Shown: positions 1 through 8,207, counted from the stretch's first letter. The stretch is DNA of 64,000 nt from Microvirga sp. KLBC 81 (GCF_003075415.1 NZ_QDAH01000008.1:94889-158888); one strand, 5' to 3'. Notes: generated by a model from the letters alone, not told the origin. Made by a program: numbers and translations.

Positions 1-138
1 GCATCGTCTGAACCTGGCCTCAGGTCCGGTTCCTCACTCGTGAAGTCCGATGCTCATTCTTCTCACTCAGCGCATCGGTGGAGCGGAAAACCGGGCCTCT
101 TTTCGCTGACGCGGACCTCCGGTTCCGCACAAGGCGCC
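1..138. repeat. Interspersed palindromic repeat, copy 1 (degenerate)
   Basis: The segment carries blocks shared with other copies in the window, such as GCGGAAAACCGGG, TTTTCGCTGACGCGGACCTC and GGTTCCGCAC. The left half is more diverged and the copy may continue outside the window. It lies just beyond the 3' end of the topoisomerase gene. No coding function is claimed. Confidence 0.7.
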
Positions 139-211
139 AAAGCACCTTGAAGCATCGACTGACACAGGGCTTAACCCTTCTGCTGCGTCGGCTTGAGCCT
201 TGTTGTCGGAT

Positions 212-2665
212 TTATCGCGTTGGCGGAGCAGAATTTGCGGGATGCGCACGAGTACGGCCACGGGTCGATCCGGCCTTGGCTGCCGGAGACCGCTTTGCGG
301 CAGGAGTCTTGCCGCGGCTGTCGCCATGGCCGGCGCTCGCGGTTGCAGGCGACCGGCTCTTGCGGATTGTCGCCCCGTTCGTGTCCTCTGATCTCGCTGC
401 CCTGCGAGAAGCGTGTGCATCGAGAAAAGCCCTGCACGCTGCAAAGTCCGTCGTGATCTCTGGTGGGCACTCCATGCCGTGTTCTTCGGCCAAGGCCCGC
501 GCATAGCGCACCATCGCTTCACTCGGGGGGCGAGGGCCATTCCGAGGCCGGTGTTCTACGGGTTCGGACGATCGGGCTGGCGCATGCTGGTCCAGGAAAG
601 CCCGGCAGATGGCGCTATTGCTCTTCAGGCCACGAGGTAGTTTCACCCCTTTCCGTGCTGCAAGCGCGGTGGCGAAGGCAATCATGGCCTTGGTTGGCGG
701 CTTCCCGACCGGGGCAGTACTCGCCGGGAACGTCGTTGGATCTACGGCAACAGTCTGCGACTGTGCAACGGCCCCGATCAGCTCCTGCACACGGGAGCGG
801 GTCCGCTCCTGATAGGCTGCGGCTCGACGAATGGCCTCTTCCCGTGTGGTGGCGCGCCCGATCTCGGCGAGATCGGCCTCGAACATCGCCCGGCCGACAG
901 GATCGCCATAGTTGGGAAAGACACGACGCACGGCTGCGATGAAGGCGAGCCCGATTTCCGTCACTTGGATCGGTGGATCCTTGCCCTTCAGCAACTCGAC
1001 GTACCGGCTCTTCTGGAGCTTGGGCAGGATCGTGTCGCGGGTTGCCGCGGTCCCGAGACCTTTAGGCTCGTTCGGGTTCGCCGGATTCTCGAGAGCGGCC
1101 TTGAGTGTCGGGTCTTCCACCTGATCGACGAGTCGGCCCATGACGACCGGCAACTCGCCGCGGGTAATCCGACGCGGTGGCTCGGTCTTGGCCGTTTCGA
1201 TCCGGGCGTCGGTTGCTTTCCCGGGCTCGTTATCCTGGACGGGCGGCAGGCGCCCCGTGGTGGGCTCTTCCTCCGCCTTGGCTTTGCCCGGAACAGCTTC
1301 GGTATCCTCGTCAGCCTCCGCCCCGTAGACAGCGCGCCAGCCAGGGGACTTGATCACGCTCCCGCTGATCGAGAACCGTTTCGGGCCGTGTGGCGTCGGC
1401 ACCTGAACGACGACGGTGGTCCGAGCATCAATGCCGTCCGGCAGATGCGCCGCCAGGAAGCTTTTGGCCACCAATTCCCAGAGACGGAGGTGATCGCTGC
1501 CGATGCTCCCCGGCTGGGGCACCTTGCGCAGCGGCACGATCGCGTGGTGCTCGCCTGGATCCTTGACGTAATGGCCCTTGTTACCCTTGCGGAATACGAG
1601 GTCAGCCTCGGCCGGTATGAAGCTCGCGAGATCGGTCAGGATGCCGACAACGCTCCCGATCACGGCGCGGGCATCGCCTGTCTGGCTCTCCGGCAGGTGC
1701 TCGGACTCAGTGCGGGGATAGGTCAGGTATCCCTGATCGTAGAGGTCCTGGGCGAGTTTCGCCGTATGCTGCGGATCCCAGCCGAACCGCTTGGCGCAGC
1801 GGCGGGCGAGGGTGTCTTTCGAGAACAGGCGAGGGGGCGACCGACGAACGTCCTTCTGCTCGACGCCGAGGGGACCCGACCAGGAGATAGCTGCCTGCTG
1901 GATCGTCTCTGCGAACTGCTTGTCCAGGATCTTGTCTTTCGGAGCGTGCCAGAGGGTGATCTCGGCACCGCTGTCCGCCATCACTTTCAGAGCAATCTTG
2001 AAATAGTCCTGCGGAACGAAGTCGCGGATGCGTTGCTCAAGGTCGGCCAGGATGGCAAGCGTCGGGGTCTGCACCCCGCCAAAACGCCAGGGCTCCCGGA
2101 ACGCTGGCGGGCGAAGCCGCAGGGACATGGCCCGGGTGCCGTTGAGACCGAGGTGATAGTCCTCATACTGGCGGCAGAGGGCCTCGAGATAAGCCGCATA
2201 GTCGCGCTCGCCGGAATCCGGTTCCTTGGCCATCACTGCAAAGGCACGGCGGATCGAGACCTCATCAAGTGCCCCTAGCTTGAGACGATCCACGCGTCCT
2301 CTGTACCCGAGATGCTCGAGCACCTCCCAGGCGATCATCGAGCCTTCCCGGCCCGGGTCGGTGGCGATGATGACCCGCTCCACGCCTTTAAGCGCCTGCT
2401 TGATCGCCTCGATCTTCGGCTTGTGCGACTGGCCGGAGCGGTTGGTGCCGTAGGTGACCGGAATACGCTCGAGCACGATCGGAAGGGCGTCGAAGCGCCA
2501 GGGCTTCCACTCTTCTCGGATACTGCCAGGCTCTTCCGCTGCCAGGAGGTGACCCTCGGCCGAGACGCAGATTGTGCTTGGTGACTTGAAGAACCTCTGC
2601 AGCTGGCGCATGGCCGAGGGCTTCTCGAAGAAGAACAGCGTGCGCGATGCTGATTGAGCGGTCAT
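212..2665 (-). CDS. topB: Type IA DNA topoisomerase (topoisomerase III-like, plasmid type)
   Basis: An 817-residue type IA topoisomerase that would cut and pass single strands to relax or decatenate DNA, plausibly during plasmid replication. The TOPRIM domain starts at FFFEKPS with Glu14. The strand-passage core includes FGGVQTPTLAIL near residue 195 and the active-site segment GYLTYPRTES, whose predicted catalytic tyrosine is Tyr316. Two similar repeats ending CRAFLD near residues 690-735 and 745-790 precede a basic tail, a layout seen in accessory topoisomerases. Two positions are unusual. The second acidic metal-binding motif reads D103-P-G-R-E-G-S, so the second Asp of DxD is Gly. The usual GRVQ reads GGVQ. 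No strong ribosome site precedes the ATG. The nearest gene is an unrelated small ORF more than 300 bases upstream. Confidence 0.9.
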   Translation of the reverse strand: MTAQSASRTLFFFEKPSAMRQLQRFFKSPSTICVSAEGHLLAAEEPGSIREEWKPWRFDALPIVLERIPVTYGTNRSGQSHKPKIEAIKQALKGVERVIIATDPGREGSMIAWEVLEHLGYRGRVDRLKLGALDEVSIRRAFAVMAKEPDSGERDYAAYLEALCRQYEDYHLGLNGTRAMSLRLRPPAFREPWRFGGVQTPTLAILADLEQRIRDFVPQDYFKIALKVMADSGAEITLWHAPKDKILDKQFAETIQQAAISWSGPLGVEQKDVRRSPPRLFSKDTLARRCAKRFGWDPQHTAKLAQDLYDQGYLTYPRTESEHLPESQTGDARAVIGSVVGILTDLASFIPAEADLVFRKGNKGHYVKDPGEHHAIVPLRKVPQPGSIGSDHLRLWELVAKSFLAAHLPDGIDARTTVVVQVPTPHGPKRFSISGSVIKSPGWRAVYGAEADEDTEAVPGKAKAEEEPTTGRLPPVQDNEPGKATDARIETAKTEPPRRITRGELPVVMGRLVDQVEDPTLKAALENPANPNEPKGLGTAATRDTILPKLQKSRYVELLKGKDPPIQVTEIGLAFIAAVRRVFPNYGDPVGRAMFEADLAEIGRATTREEAIRRAAAYQERTRSRVQELIGAVAQSQTVAVDPTTFPASTAPVGKPPTKAMIAFATALAARKGVKLPRGLKSNSAICRAFLDQHAPARSSEPVEHRPRNGPRPPSEAMVRYARALAEEHGMECPPEITTDFAACRAFLDAHASRRAARSEDTNGATIRKSRSPATASAGHGDSRGKTPAAKRSPAAKAGSTRGRTRAHPANSAPPTR

Positions 2666-2997
2666 GACTCAAGTGGCTTTGAGCGGAACATAAAAGGAAC
2701 ATTAGTCGTGCAGCCTCACCCGGTCAATGACTGGGGGTCGCTGTGGCGAAATGGCCAGACGAGAGGCTCTTAATTTTGAAAAGGAGTGGCGCCATATCAA
2801 CGATCGGGCGGAGCTAGCGACCCACGGTACCTTGGAAGACTAGGGGAAAAACAGCTGCCGGGGCTCTGATTCCGCGGTGTTCTAGACTCCACTGCGGATC
2901 ATCCCTTGGACAGGTCTGCTCTGGCCCAAGCCGGAGCAGGCCTTTATTGTTTTTAGGGAACTTTAGTCTGGCGTTCCCTGTGGGCTTGGACGGCCAT
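2666..2997. other. Intergenic region, no gene seen
   Basis: 332 bases between the topoisomerase start and the 3' end of the next leftward gene. Short ORFs here lack a ribosome site and look like chance frames. It presumably holds the topB promoter, but no convincing hexamer pair was found. Confidence 0.5.
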
Positions 2998-3303
2998 CTA
3001 CGCTCCACGGCTTTCAAGATAGGCCCGGGCCGTTTTGATGGCGCTTTCGCACTGCGGCGATGTGCTTAGCACATCTTCGGGGGCCGCCCTGCCGGTCCAG
3101 ACGTCGAGGGCGGTTGTCACCACCCAGACAGGCTCCGCCATGGCTCGTTCCGCAAGTCTCGGCAGCGAACCCTCGGCACATGCTCTCACATCCGCAATGA
3201 TAGCCTGAGGCGCTCGCACTTCCGCGAGTCGCTTGTTCATCTCATCCTGGAGAGGATCAACAACGAGCAGGTTGATGACGAAAGCGAGAATGTCCTGGAG
3301 CAT
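2998..3303 (-). CDS. Small hypothetical protein with N-terminal hydrophobic helix
   Basis: A 101-residue ORF starting at an ATG with a GAGG-type ribosome site (AAAGAGGTAGGC). The first 16 residues (MLQDILAFVINLLVVD) are hydrophobic and could be a membrane anchor or uncleaved signal. The rest is mixed helical sequence with two Cys residues, one near the middle and one near the C-terminus. I do not recognise a family. The clear ribosome site and ordinary composition argue that it is real. Nothing around it suggests a function. Confidence 0.5.
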   Translation of the reverse strand: MLQDILAFVINLLVVDPLQDEMNKRLAEVRAPQAIIADVRACAEGSLPRLAERAMAEPVWVVTTALDVWTGRAAPEDVLSTSPQCESAIKTARAYLESRGA

Positions 3304-3606
3304 GCCTACCTCTTTGCTGGCCGTCAGATCAGTGGGGATCCGACATCACGTAAGTGCCAGCTGGCTCACGTCAGAGGGGTCCGGATCAAGGGTCTCCCGT
3401 GAGGTAAGCGTAACCGGGAAGGGTTCAAGGCCTCTTTTCTGAAAACCGGGCAGGGTTCTGCTGATTGAATGGCCGAGGCTCCAACTCGACAAGACAAATA
3501 TACCTCGTGATTACCCACTCTTGAGAATTTATCGGAACCTTCCGCGAATTTTCCTACTTCCTTTGGAGAGGGGGCTCTTGAACCGCTTGTCCAAGGGAGA
3601 GTGGAA
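3304..3606. other. Intergenic region between divergent small genes
   Basis: About 300 bases upstream of both the leftward 101-residue gene and the rightward glycine-rich gene. It should contain both promoters. No confident operator or hairpin was found. Confidence 0.4.
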
Positions 3607-4416
3607 ATGAGTTCATCTGGATTGCTGCGCCGACATCGCAAGGAAACACTGACAGGTGCAGCTCTGTTGCTTGTGTCGTGCTTGGCTTGGCAGCCTTCTG
3701 TTGCCCAGGTCGGTGTCGGAGGCGGGGCCGGCATCGGCGGCTCCGGCGGGATCGGTGCTGGTGTCGGTGCGAGCATCGGTGGATCTGATGGTGTAAGCGC
3801 TGGAGCAGGTGCCAGCATTGGCGGTTCGGGCGGGATCTCTGCAGGTGCGGGGGCAAGCCTTGGCGGCTCCAGCGGCACCAATGCAGGAGTTGGCGCCAGC
3901 GTGGGCGACTCAGGTGGCGTGACGGCTGGGGGTGGCGCCAGTCTAGGCGGTTCCAATGGAGTCAACGCTGGTGCGGGAGCCAATATCGGTGGATCTGATG
4001 GCGTCAGTGCTGGTCTGGGTGCCAGCATCGGAGACTCGAACGGGATCAGCGCTGGCGGCGCTGCGAATGTCGGCGGCTCGAGCGGCGTGAATGTCGGAGT
4101 AGGTGCCAGCATTGGCGGCAGCTCCGGGGGCGGGGTTTCGCCGGGCAGTCCCGGTGGGGGCGGCTCCTCTCCTCCCGTGCAGCCTGGAAACATTCGGAAT
4201 CCCGCCACAACAGGCAGCATCAATCCAGACCTGGCCGCACCGGGAACGGTCGATCGTGCAACAACGGCCCGCCTTGCGGCCGAACTCAACCGCATGAGCG
4301 AAAACCAACGTCAGCAGTTGCGGCGAAGCTGTGCAACGGTGCTTGCTTCCCCCAACAATTACGAGGCGGATATGACGGCTTTGTGCAACCTGATGAGCCG
4401 GATGTCCTCACGGTAA
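3607..4416 (+). CDS. Secreted glycine-rich 14-residue-repeat protein
   Basis: A 269-residue protein. The ATG at 3607 is preferred over the in-frame GTG two codons earlier because AAGGGAGAG lies at the right distance. A signal peptide (basic MSSSGLLRRHRK, then TGAALLLVSCLA) probably ends near PSVAQ. About ten tandem 14-residue units follow, with consensus xGASIGGSxGVSAG, over roughly residues 33-170. Then come a Gly/Pro/Ser linker and a C-terminal segment of about 60 residues containing the motif RRSCATVLASP and a second Cys in ALCNLM. The signal, repeats and C-terminal domain suggest an exported or surface protein. Its function is unknown. The 42-base DNA repeat is degenerate, so the pattern is kept at protein level. 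Confidence 0.75.
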   Translation: MSSSGLLRRHRKETLTGAALLLVSCLAWQPSVAQVGVGGGAGIGGSGGIGAGVGASIGGSDGVSAGAGASIGGSGGISAGAGASLGGSSGTNAGVGASVGDSGGVTAGGGASLGGSNGVNAGAGANIGGSDGVSAGLGASIGDSNGISAGGAANVGGSSGVNVGVGASIGGSSGGGVSPGSPGGGGSSPPVQPGNIRNPATTGSINPDLAAPGTVDRATTARLAAELNRMSENQRQQLRRSCATVLASPNNYEADMTALCNLMSRMSSR

Positions 4417-4565
4417 GAGGCGCAAAGAGGGTGGAGAGGGGGCCTCCACCCACTTCCTTTTGCCCACCTCCTTTTGCGACCAAGCGCGACAGTATGCTTT
4501 GAGCGAACATCGCTTCCCTTGAAGCGCCTCTTGATCGTCAGTCTGATCTTCGAACGAGGTTCCTC

Positions 4566-4808
4566 ATGTTCACACACGAGCAGATTTGGGCTGCATTCGA
4601 AGTCATTGCGGAGAGGTGCGGAATGTCATTATCCGCCCTCAGCAAGAGCGCTGGCTTGGACCCGACATCGTTTAACCTGTCAAAACGGTATGGTCCTGGC
4701 GGCCGGAAGCGATGGCCATCAACCGAAACCCTCGCAAGGGTTCTCCAGGTCGCCAACCTGGATATGAGAGCTTTTGCTGAGATTCTCGGTACTGAGGCAG
4801 AAAACTGA
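4566..4808 (+). CDS. Small HTH protein resembling the DNA-binding half of an S24-type repressor
   Basis: An 80-residue helix-turn-helix protein. The helices cover IWAAFEVIAERCGMSLSALS and KSAGLDPTSFNLSKR, followed by the conserved-looking RWPSTETLARVLQ. This pattern matches the N-terminal domain of alphaproteobacterial phage-type (LexA/S24-like) repressors, which normally continue into a peptidase domain. Here the protein stops after the HTH. AGG lies upstream of the ATG at a usable distance. The open frame resumes in the same register right after the TGA stop and encodes a PilZ domain (next entry). Target genes are unknown. Confidence 0.65.
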   Translation: MFTHEQIWAAFEVIAERCGMSLSALSKSAGLDPTSFNLSKRYGPGGRKRWPSTETLARVLQVANLDMRAFAEILGTEAEN

Positions 4809-4812
4809 GCAC

Positions 4813-5228
4813 ATGGATCTCCGTCATCGCATCGCAGGTGCAAGCGTTTCCCGACCATTCTGGAAGGGTGCGTCAGGCTTGAGGCTCAGGCACATTCTAT
4901 CCCATGCCGCATCCGTGACCTTTCGGCGACTGGAGCACGGATTGGACTGGCCGCAGATGTTGAACTCCCAGGCGAATTCGAGCTGAACATCCCCAGGCTC
5001 CAACTATCCCTGAAGGTTCGTTTGGTCTGGTCCAGAGCTAAGAGCCATGGCGTGATGTTCCTCGAGGATCTCGGCCAGACATCAAACGGCGATGTGATGA
5101 GCTTTCTCAACGCGCTCGCAGCTCCAGACGACGGAAACTATTCAGATGCCGTCTCGGAAAGATCCACTCCGCCATTCAAAGGAGCACGCGAGAAGCAGTT
5201 GCCGCTCCTGTCGCGAAAATCAGGTTGA
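4813..5228 (+). pseudogene. PilZ-domain protein, frameshifted near its start
   Basis: Codons in register with position 4815 encode an apparently intact PilZ domain. RRCKR fits the RxxxR motif and DLSATGA fits (D/N)xSxxG, followed by VRLVWSRAKSHGVMFLEDL. PilZ domains bind cyclic di-GMP through these motifs. This frame has no ATG, GTG or TTG between the stop at 4806 and position 5022, so the RxxxR motif cannot be reached by normal initiation. An ATG at 4813 (MDLRHRIA) is in another frame, and one missing base near 4834 would join it directly to RCKRF. The gene is therefore a recent frameshift or a sequencing error. The domain was recognised by eye from both motifs. Confidence 0.7.
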
Positions 5229-5718
5229 ACTACCGCGTTTCATGCGTCTCACATGTCCTCAAGGCGTATGTGAGCGGCGACGACAAAAACCCGCCAACAG
5301 ACCTGAACGGTGCCTGTCGTCGAGGCTATGGCATGAAGGGATGAAGTCGGGTTAGGAGCGCCATGCTCAATAAGGCTGGATTCTCGTTCGGTTATCCGTC
5401 GGCGGTTGGCTCATGCTCGCCGATCGGGCCGACAGCAAAAACCCCTCTGCCAGGACAAGTGCTTCATCAGGGATCATAGCTATGAGACGCCGCTGCCGGC
5501 GCCCAACCACGAAATCCTGTGGTGTTTCGGCATCCTCAAGAACCGTCAGCACATCCTGCCTGTCGAGAGTTCCTGCGGAGAAACTGTCGAAGGCTTGATC
5601 TGATCGCGGGCAAGGGGATCGTCAGGCATGATGAGTATGATCCCGATCGGAAGGATATGGTCACCTGCGTATCAGGCAGGCATGGCTTCTCGTGTGCACG
5701 GCAGAGCGCCCTTGCGGC
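5229..5718. other. Intergenic region with no confident gene
   Basis: About 490 bases. A 61-codon leftward ORF at 5367-5552 (GTG start, weak ribosome site) reads plausibly but matches nothing I recognise and is not called. No promoter or hairpin stands out. Confidence 0.4.
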
Positions 5719-5818
5719 TAGCGCATCGTGCGGAACCGGAGGTCCGCGTCAGCGACCCGAAGGGCCACGCCAGTGAAAAGTGGATCCGGTTTTCCACTTT
5801 TCACGTCCGAGGCTCTAG
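5719..5818. repeat. Interspersed palindromic repeat, copy 2
   Basis: It starts TAGCGCATCGTGCGGAACC, contains CGACCCGAAGGGCCACGCC and GTGAAAAGTGGATCCGG, and ends TTTTCACGTCCGAGGCTCTAG. The right edge overlaps the stop codon (TAG on the minus strand) of the leftward DUF6894 gene. Short ORFs inside it are repeat-derived. Confidence 0.9.
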
Positions 5819-6081
5819 TGAACGCCTCCTGTCGTAACCGACATGCTCGCGAGCAGGTCCCAAATCTCAGCACTCTGCTGCACAGGGGTCACCAGAACCG
5901 TCCGCCCGTCCGCGTCGGTCACTTCGAAGCGCATCTTCGGCTGAACGGTCGTCTCTCTCGCGAATTCGTCTGCGCTCTGAATGACTTCCATCAGCAATGC
6001 GACGCGATCGGGCAGTTCGATCCCATCCTGATCCTCGATCAGGCCGAATTCGTCCCGGATATGGAAATAGTAGATCCCCAT
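5815..6081 (-). CDS. DUF6894 family small protein
   Basis: An 88-residue protein. The N-terminus MGIYYFHIRDEFGLIEDQDG followed by IELPD fits the DUF6894 family, small proteins common in Hyphomicrobiales and of unknown function. The ATG at 6081 is preferred because family members start just before the YxFHxRD motif and an AGGGA sits upstream. An in-frame ATG at 6108 would add nine residues. The C-terminus ends in sequence contributed by the adjoining repeat: its TAG stop is the edge of copy 2, so the last residues may differ from relatives. It is divergent from the LuxR-type regulator at 6270. Confidence 0.75.
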   Translation of the reverse strand: MGIYYFHIRDEFGLIEDQDGIELPDRVALLMEVIQSADEFARETTVQPKMRFEVTDADGRTVLVTPVQQSAEIWDLLASMSVTTGGVH

Positions 6082-6269
6082 CTGGGTCCCTGCCGTCTGA
6101 TGTTTCATTGCTGCGCCGTGCCTTTGGTAGGCCGATAGAGCTCCGCTGCCTATCCGGCTAAATGGCCTAATCCGATTCCTCTCCTCCGGTTATCTGTCCT
6201 AAGGAACCCGCGCGCCTCCGCATGCATTCCTAACTATGGCTTTATGGGTACTCCCAAAGGAGAAAGGCA

Positions 6270-6932
6270 ATGGACAAGGCTGACCAAGTCGCGTTGGTCG
6301 CCGGCAGGAACGAATACCTCCGGCTGGCTCTTAAGACGATTTTGACGGATCAGCTTGGATTTACCGACATTGTTCAAGCCGCCTCTCTTGACGAGGCCAT
6401 GGAGCAACTCTCTCACAAGCCCAAGAAATCGCTCGCGCTGTTTGATGATGCGCTGCCTGGAATCAAGAGTGTTGCCTGCCTGACGGCAGTGCGGGACTGC
6501 TTCCCGAATCTTCGGCTGGCGGTCCTGTCGAAGTCGCACGAGAAGCAGGATGTCCTTGCAGCCCTGGAAGCCGGTGTTCACGGCTATGTGCCGAAGGCGA
6601 TCGGCCCAGCTCAACTGACAGCGGCGCTGAGGCTGATCATGGATGGCCACATTTATGTTCCGCCAATTGTTGCTTCGATCCGACCTGCCTCGGAGGGCGT
6701 GCAGGTGCTGCAATCCGTGCCGCCGGTGAAGCCCCCGATCGACAACCTGACCCCGCGCCAGAGGGAGGTTCTTGAGCTTCTGATGCAAGGCAAATCAAAC
6801 AAGGAAATTGCCCGCGACCTGAAACTCGGCGAAGGAACGGTCAAGATACACATGGCGGCGCTGTTTCGGGTGTTCGGTGCCAGGTCACGGGCCGCCGTGG
6901 CAGCGGCGGGATCACAATTACTATCCAGCTGA
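6270..6932 (+). CDS. LuxR/FixJ-type response regulator
   Basis: A 220-residue two-domain regulator. The N-terminal receiver (about residues 8-120) has its likely phospho-acceptor in ALFDDALPG and the conserved lysine in GYVPKAIGP. The C-terminal LuxR-type HTH (about residues 150-210) has LTPRQREVLELLMQGKSNKE and GEGTVKIH. The ribosome site is AAAGGAG eleven bases before the ATG. No histidine kinase is encoded nearby, so it is an orphan regulator here. A NepR-like gene begins 28 bases downstream in the same direction, which suggests co-transcription and a role in stress signalling. That link is inference. Confidence 0.88.
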   Translation: MDKADQVALVAGRNEYLRLALKTILTDQLGFTDIVQAASLDEAMEQLSHKPKKSLALFDDALPGIKSVACLTAVRDCFPNLRLAVLSKSHEKQDVLAALEAGVHGYVPKAIGPAQLTAALRLIMDGHIYVPPIVASIRPASEGVQVLQSVPPVKPPIDNLTPRQREVLELLMQGKSNKEIARDLKLGEGTVKIHMAALFRVFGARSRAAVAAAGSQLLSS

Positions 6933-6960
6933 TGGAAGTGACAGTCGCACCCGGTTCCGA

Positions 6961-7143
6961 ATGGATCATCCCGTCATGTTGGCCAACGAGAGCATCTGGA
7001 GCAGAAGACTTTATACACCAGCTCCAATTGCATATGCGGATCTCATGGCTCACCTCGGGCGAGAGTTGGCCCTCGTATATGACGTCAGCGTACAAGAACC
7101 TCTACCGGAGCGGTGGTCGCAACTCCTCAATCGGCTACCGTGA
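6961..7143 (+). CDS. NepR-like anti-sigma factor (general stress response)
   Basis: A 60-residue protein whose C-terminal half reads HLGRELALVYD then VQEPLPERWSQLLNRL. This closely fits the NepR signature LRxxYDxxxxEPxPDRfxxLLxxL. NepR holds the alphaproteobacterial general stress sigma factor EcfG inactive until the PhyR response regulator captures it. The usual partners ecfG and phyR are not in this window, so this may be an extra NepR paralogue. The 28-base gap after a LuxR-type response regulator suggests an operon. The start could also be the ATG at 6976, as no strong ribosome site decides. The call rests on motif recognition by eye. Confidence 0.65.
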   Translation: MDHPVMLANESIWSRRLYTPAPIAYADLMAHLGRELALVYDVSVQEPLPERWSQLLNRLP

Positions 7144-7354
7144 CCTGCAGAGAGCCGAGACATGGAGGGGTTACGAGCCGATCCGCTCTCGTCATTAAGT
7201 GGACTGGAGCTGTTTCCATTGGCCTGGAATCGGCTCTCGTCTTTGCCGGGCCGCATTTTTGACGGTGAACCGGAGCCACTTCACCGAAAAAGGCTCTAGT
7301 GGGCCTCAGGCAGCGCCCTACCTTCTCCCGGTAGGAACAGCCGGGAGCATCCAG

Positions 7355-7573
7355 ATGTCTGACCATATCTATAAGGTGGTTGAACTCGTTGGTTCATCTG
7401 AGACCAGCATCGAGGATGCCATCCAAACCGCTATCAAGCGCGCGGATCAGACTCTCAGGAACCTGCGCTGGTTCGAGGTCGTGCAGACCCGGGGCCAGGT
7501 CGAGAACGGTGAGGTCCGCCATTATCAGGTCGTGTTGAAGGCTGGCTTTACGCTGGAGGGTGAGTACCCGTAG
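7355..7573 (+). CDS. Dodecin family flavin-binding protein
   Basis: A 72-residue protein beginning [20 protein letters not shown] with [19 protein letters not shown], the typical dodecin pattern. Dodecins are beta-alpha-beta-beta proteins that form hollow dodecamers storing or buffering flavins in the cytoplasm. The length is normal for the family. The aromatic pair in LRWFEV matches the flavin-stacking position. Start: ATG at 7355, with an in-frame GTG extension rejected because family members start at MSD/MSx. It is monocistronic, with about 210 non-coding bases before it. Confidence 0.9.
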   Translation: MSDHIYKVVELVGSSETSIEDAIQTAIKRADQTLRNLRWFEVVQTRGQVENGEVRHYQVVLKAGFTLEGEYP

Positions 7574-7658
7574 CACGAGGGTCACGGGAGCACATCACTC
7601 CAGCATCAGACGACAGGCCCAGCCCCTGCCGAAGCCCCATCTGCGGCTTCCGGTTCGA

Positions 7659-7847
7659 TCAATCGGGAATGATCTTGATGTCCCTGCTCCCGCACCTGGA
7701 GCACTTGAGCTTCAACCCAATGTCGGGAACGGATATCTCATCCGGCCGTCCATCCATGTTCACGATAGCCTCTTGGCCACAACCGAGCGTCTGGCAGGTG
7801 GCTTCAACCGAGCGGGCTCCGTATTCTCGCATGCTGGCGAGGTCCAT
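7659..7847 (-). CDS. Small zinc-ribbon-like protein
   Basis: A 62-residue protein starting MDLASMREYGARSVEATCQ. Four Cys residues are arranged as two pairs (CQTLGC and CSRC), a likely zinc ribbon. It ends GSRDIKIIPD. Similar short proteins with this beginning are common in Hyphomicrobiales and uncharacterised. The ATG at 7847 is preferred to a GTG two codons earlier. It lies 80 bases downstream of a 22-residue ORF on the same strand, and both could share a transcript preceded by CtrA-like boxes. Confidence 0.7.
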   Translation of the reverse strand: MDLASMREYGARSVEATCQTLGCGQEAIVNMDGRPDEISVPDIGLKLKCSRCGSRDIKIIPD

Positions 7848-7927
7848 GGGCACAATCTCGTTGCCGTCCTTGTCATAGGAACGGCGAGGATTGCGAGGCG
7901 CGAGACTTCAGGCAAGGAGTGCCGAAC

Positions 7928-7996
7928 TCAACGGCGCTTTTTGTCGGTCACGTCAATCGTGACCTGATTCCCGGAGATTGGATCGAGAATGGTCAT
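7928..7996 (-). CDS. 22-residue small protein (MTILDPISGNQVTIDV...)
   Basis: A very short ORF with a near-ideal ribosome site: GAAGGAGACAGTTC directly before the ATG. The product begins MTILDPISGNQVTIDVTDKK and ends in two arginines and a TGA. The LDPxSG(x)xVTI core resembles tiny uncharacterised ORFs I recall from related genomes, but I cannot confirm a family here. It is upstream of the zinc-ribbon gene on the same strand. The strong translation signal makes a real gene more likely than chance. Function unknown. Confidence 0.55.
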   Translation of the reverse strand: MTILDPISGNQVTIDVTDKKRR

Positions 7997-8072
7997 GAAC
8001 TGTCTCCTTCCGTTCAGGCACGAGGGAAGCGCCGTTCGCCTGGAAAAGGGTCAGGTGCTGCTGCAATCGTGG

Positions 8073-8088
8073 TTAGGGAGCATTTAAC
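8073..8088. promoter_or_regulatory. CtrA-like box (TTAG-N7-TTAAC)
   Basis: TTAG at 8073-8076 and TTAAC at 8084-8088, seven bases apart, one mismatch from the CtrA consensus TTAA-N7-TTAA(C). It lies 77 bases upstream of the leftward 22-residue ORF. CtrA is the alphaproteobacterial cell-cycle regulator. Binding is inferred. Confidence 0.45.
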
Positions 8089-8207
8089 GCACTGAAGCAA
8101 TCGCCTCCCCAAAGCAGAACGAGACGGTACATCCGCGCCTCGGCTGCCTTGTGGGAGTGTGCCGGTCCACTCAACCGGATCAGAAAGTCCATGCTCAGGC
8201 CAACATG

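Noticed and set aside
3700..4130. A CRISPR array or minisatellite
   Set aside because: The periodic sequence is in frame, degenerate at DNA level and conserved at protein level. There are no unique spacers between identical repeats.
3366..4295. A 309-codon minus-strand proline-rich ORF
   Set aside because: Antisense to the glycine-rich repeat protein, which has a ribosome site and signal peptide.
5367..5552. 61-codon leftward ORF
   Set aside because: GTG start, weak ribosome site and no recognisable family. Left as non-coding.
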